Positions 5,058 to 5,605 of a stretch of DNA of 5,605 bases are shown here, in pieces. The DNA is from Burkholderiales bacterium (lineage in GTDB: Bacteria > Pseudomonadota > Gammaproteobacteria > Burkholderiales > Burkholderiaceae_D), in contig SYFN01000019.1 of NCBI GenBank assembly GCA_005800405.1, forward strand, positions 1-5,605, in the 5' to 3' direction. Within the stretch, counting starts at the first letter, position 1, and each line of letters begins with the position of its first letter. The translations under genes and the position numbers were made by a program. Under the pieces are notes generated by a model, which made no database searches, was not told the origin of the DNA, and saw only the letters and a program-made list of their open reading frames with translations.

Positions 5058-5241
5058 GGCTATCCTTGACGCGATCGGTCATGTAACCAGTGCTAGGTAG
5101 TCTGGGACACGCTAGGATAGACGGATTTCGCGTTTTGGTTGAGGCTTGAGGTTGTTTAATAAGTGCACAGGTTCTCAATGCCTGTCTTCGGTTTGCAGTT
5201 TGCAGTTTGTTTTTGGAGCGAGGTTGCAGCAGGAACGTGAC
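5058..5241. other. Non-coding stretch upstream of the DCC-Coq7 gene
   Basis: No gene was recognised here. CTATCC (5060-5065) and GGATAG (5115-5120) are complementary; on the minus-strand mRNA the former lies over the AGGA of the GTG 5057 start, so the pair could mask that site. The 7-mer GTTTGCA is repeated in tandem at 5191-5204, with a partial third unit. No clear promoter for the fusion gene can be placed; its transcript may come from upstream, through the small membrane-protein gene. Confidence 0.3.
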
Positions 5242-5373
5242 TCAAGAAGCCAGATGAGCAATGAAAACTCCCAAAAGAGTGATTCCACCAAAAATGATCA
5301 CGAATGCGGCCGTTAAAATAATGTAAGCTCTTTCCGTCTTTTTTCTTGCTTGTTTTGCTCTATTTTCGTTCAT
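5242..5373 (-). CDS. Small single-span membrane protein of unknown function (43 residues)
   Basis: A 43-codon frame starts at ATG 5371-5373 and ends at TGA 5242-5244. The N-terminal third is strongly basic (MNENRAKQARKKTER), and residues 17-43 form one hydrophobic segment (YIILTAAFVIIFGGITLLGVFIAHL in outline), which predicts an inner-membrane protein with its N-terminus in the cytoplasm. An AAGAG sits four bases before the ATG, a modest ribosome-binding site. I recognise no family. The clean amphipathic layout, with charge then one span then an immediate stop, argues for a real gene, but so short a frame can arise by chance. Base composition is AT-rich, unlike the DCC-Coq7 gene beside it and more like the IS. 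The gene lies 84 bases from the IS30 end, which may have displaced its native upstream region. Confidence 0.5.
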   Translation of the reverse strand: MNENRAKQARKKTERAYIILTAAFVIIFGGITLLGVFIAHLAS

Positions 5374-5456
5374 TGGGCTCTTATATTAGTAGGCTTTAAA
5401 TCATAAAGGCAGTAACCAAAAGTGATTTCCGCTATCGTTAGGCTTACATCATGTGT

Positions 5457-5605
5457 CGTGGTTTCAAGTACGAAGTGCAACACGGTTTAGAGATTCATGA
5501 AACACCTGATGCGGGGTTTTAAATCCCAATCGTTTTCTGGGGCGGTGATTCAATCGATCTTCGATCATTTTAAGCTCTGCAGCAGTAACCGTAGATAAGT
5601 GACGC
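5457..5605 (-). mobile_element. Right end of a second IS30-family copy, inverted (partial)
   Basis: Positions 5457-5596 are the reverse complement of 1-140 apart from one base, and the copy continues to the window edge. The element's end faces inward, as at the left side, so the two copies are in opposite orientation with the same (transposase 3') ends toward the enclosed segment. The similarity ends sharply at 5457. Confidence 0.85.
5464..5604 (-). CDS. IS30-family transposase, C-terminal fragment (second copy)
   Basis: The last 46 residues of the transposase can be read on the minus strand from the window edge to TGA 5464-5466. The sequence equals that of the left copy where they overlap, except for Ala in place of Asp in the TVTAAEL segment, caused by the single base difference at 5582. 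The conserved [10 protein letters not shown] block and the VALRT end are intact. The catalytic region lies outside the window. Confidence 0.85.
   Translation of the reverse strand, partial: RHLSTVTAAELKMIEDRLNHRPRKRLGFKTPHQVFHESLNRVALRT

Noticed and set aside
5191..5207. Tandem GTTTGCA units as a possible CRISPR or iteron array
   Set aside because: Only two full 7-mers and a partial third; no spacers, and too short for an origin or array.

Overview
The window looks like a piece of a Burkholderiales-type betaproteobacterial chromosome. The evidence is the ihfA-merR gene pair with a long N-terminal extension on IHF-alpha, several bactofilin genes, a LytM-type M23 peptidase next to a bactofilin, and a Coq7-type ubiquinone hydroxylase. 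Genus cannot be decided from the sequence. Both outer ends are the 3' end of the same IS30-family insertion sequence, in opposite orientations (positions 1-140 and 5457-5605). Over the 140 aligned bases I found one mismatch. The window may therefore be a contig that stops at IS copies, or a segment bracketed by two inverted IS copies.

Left to right. An IS30 transposase tail (2-133) ends directly against ihfA (145-549), which is followed by a MerR-family regulator gene (574-954). The 443-base gap 955-1397 is not empty. It holds a probable small RNA on the minus strand with two CU-rich anti-Shine-Dalgarno-like motifs and a strong intrinsic terminator (1001-1082), then two AT-rich inverted repeats (1184-1218), a sigma70-like promoter (1245-1274) and a leader hairpin. 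Two tandem bactofilin genes follow on the plus strand (1398-1757 and 1775-2251).

An 18-bp perfect inverted repeat forms a bidirectional terminator (2268-2307). Beyond it lies a convergent minus-strand pair: an M23 peptidase (2867-3805) with a third bactofilin downstream (2310-2741). The three bactofilins and the peptidase probably form one cell-shape or cell-wall module: bactofilin polymers at the inner membrane positioning a membrane-anchored peptidoglycan hydrolase. The 8-mer TGAAACTA occurs upstream of both transcription units, each time as part of an inverted repeat at a similar distance from the predicted start site, which hints at shared control.

The right part carries a GC-rich minus-strand gene (4056-5057) whose product joins an N-terminal DCC/DUF393 thiol-oxidoreductase-like domain to a C-terminal Coq7 di-iron hydroxylase domain (ubiquinone biosynthesis). 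Upstream of it is a 43-residue single-span membrane protein (5242-5373, minus), then the second IS30 end. The most notable items are the anti-SD small RNA candidate, the three-bactofilin/M23 cluster with its shared motif, the DCC-Coq7 fusion, and the IS insertion that cuts ihfA off from its usual upstream operon.
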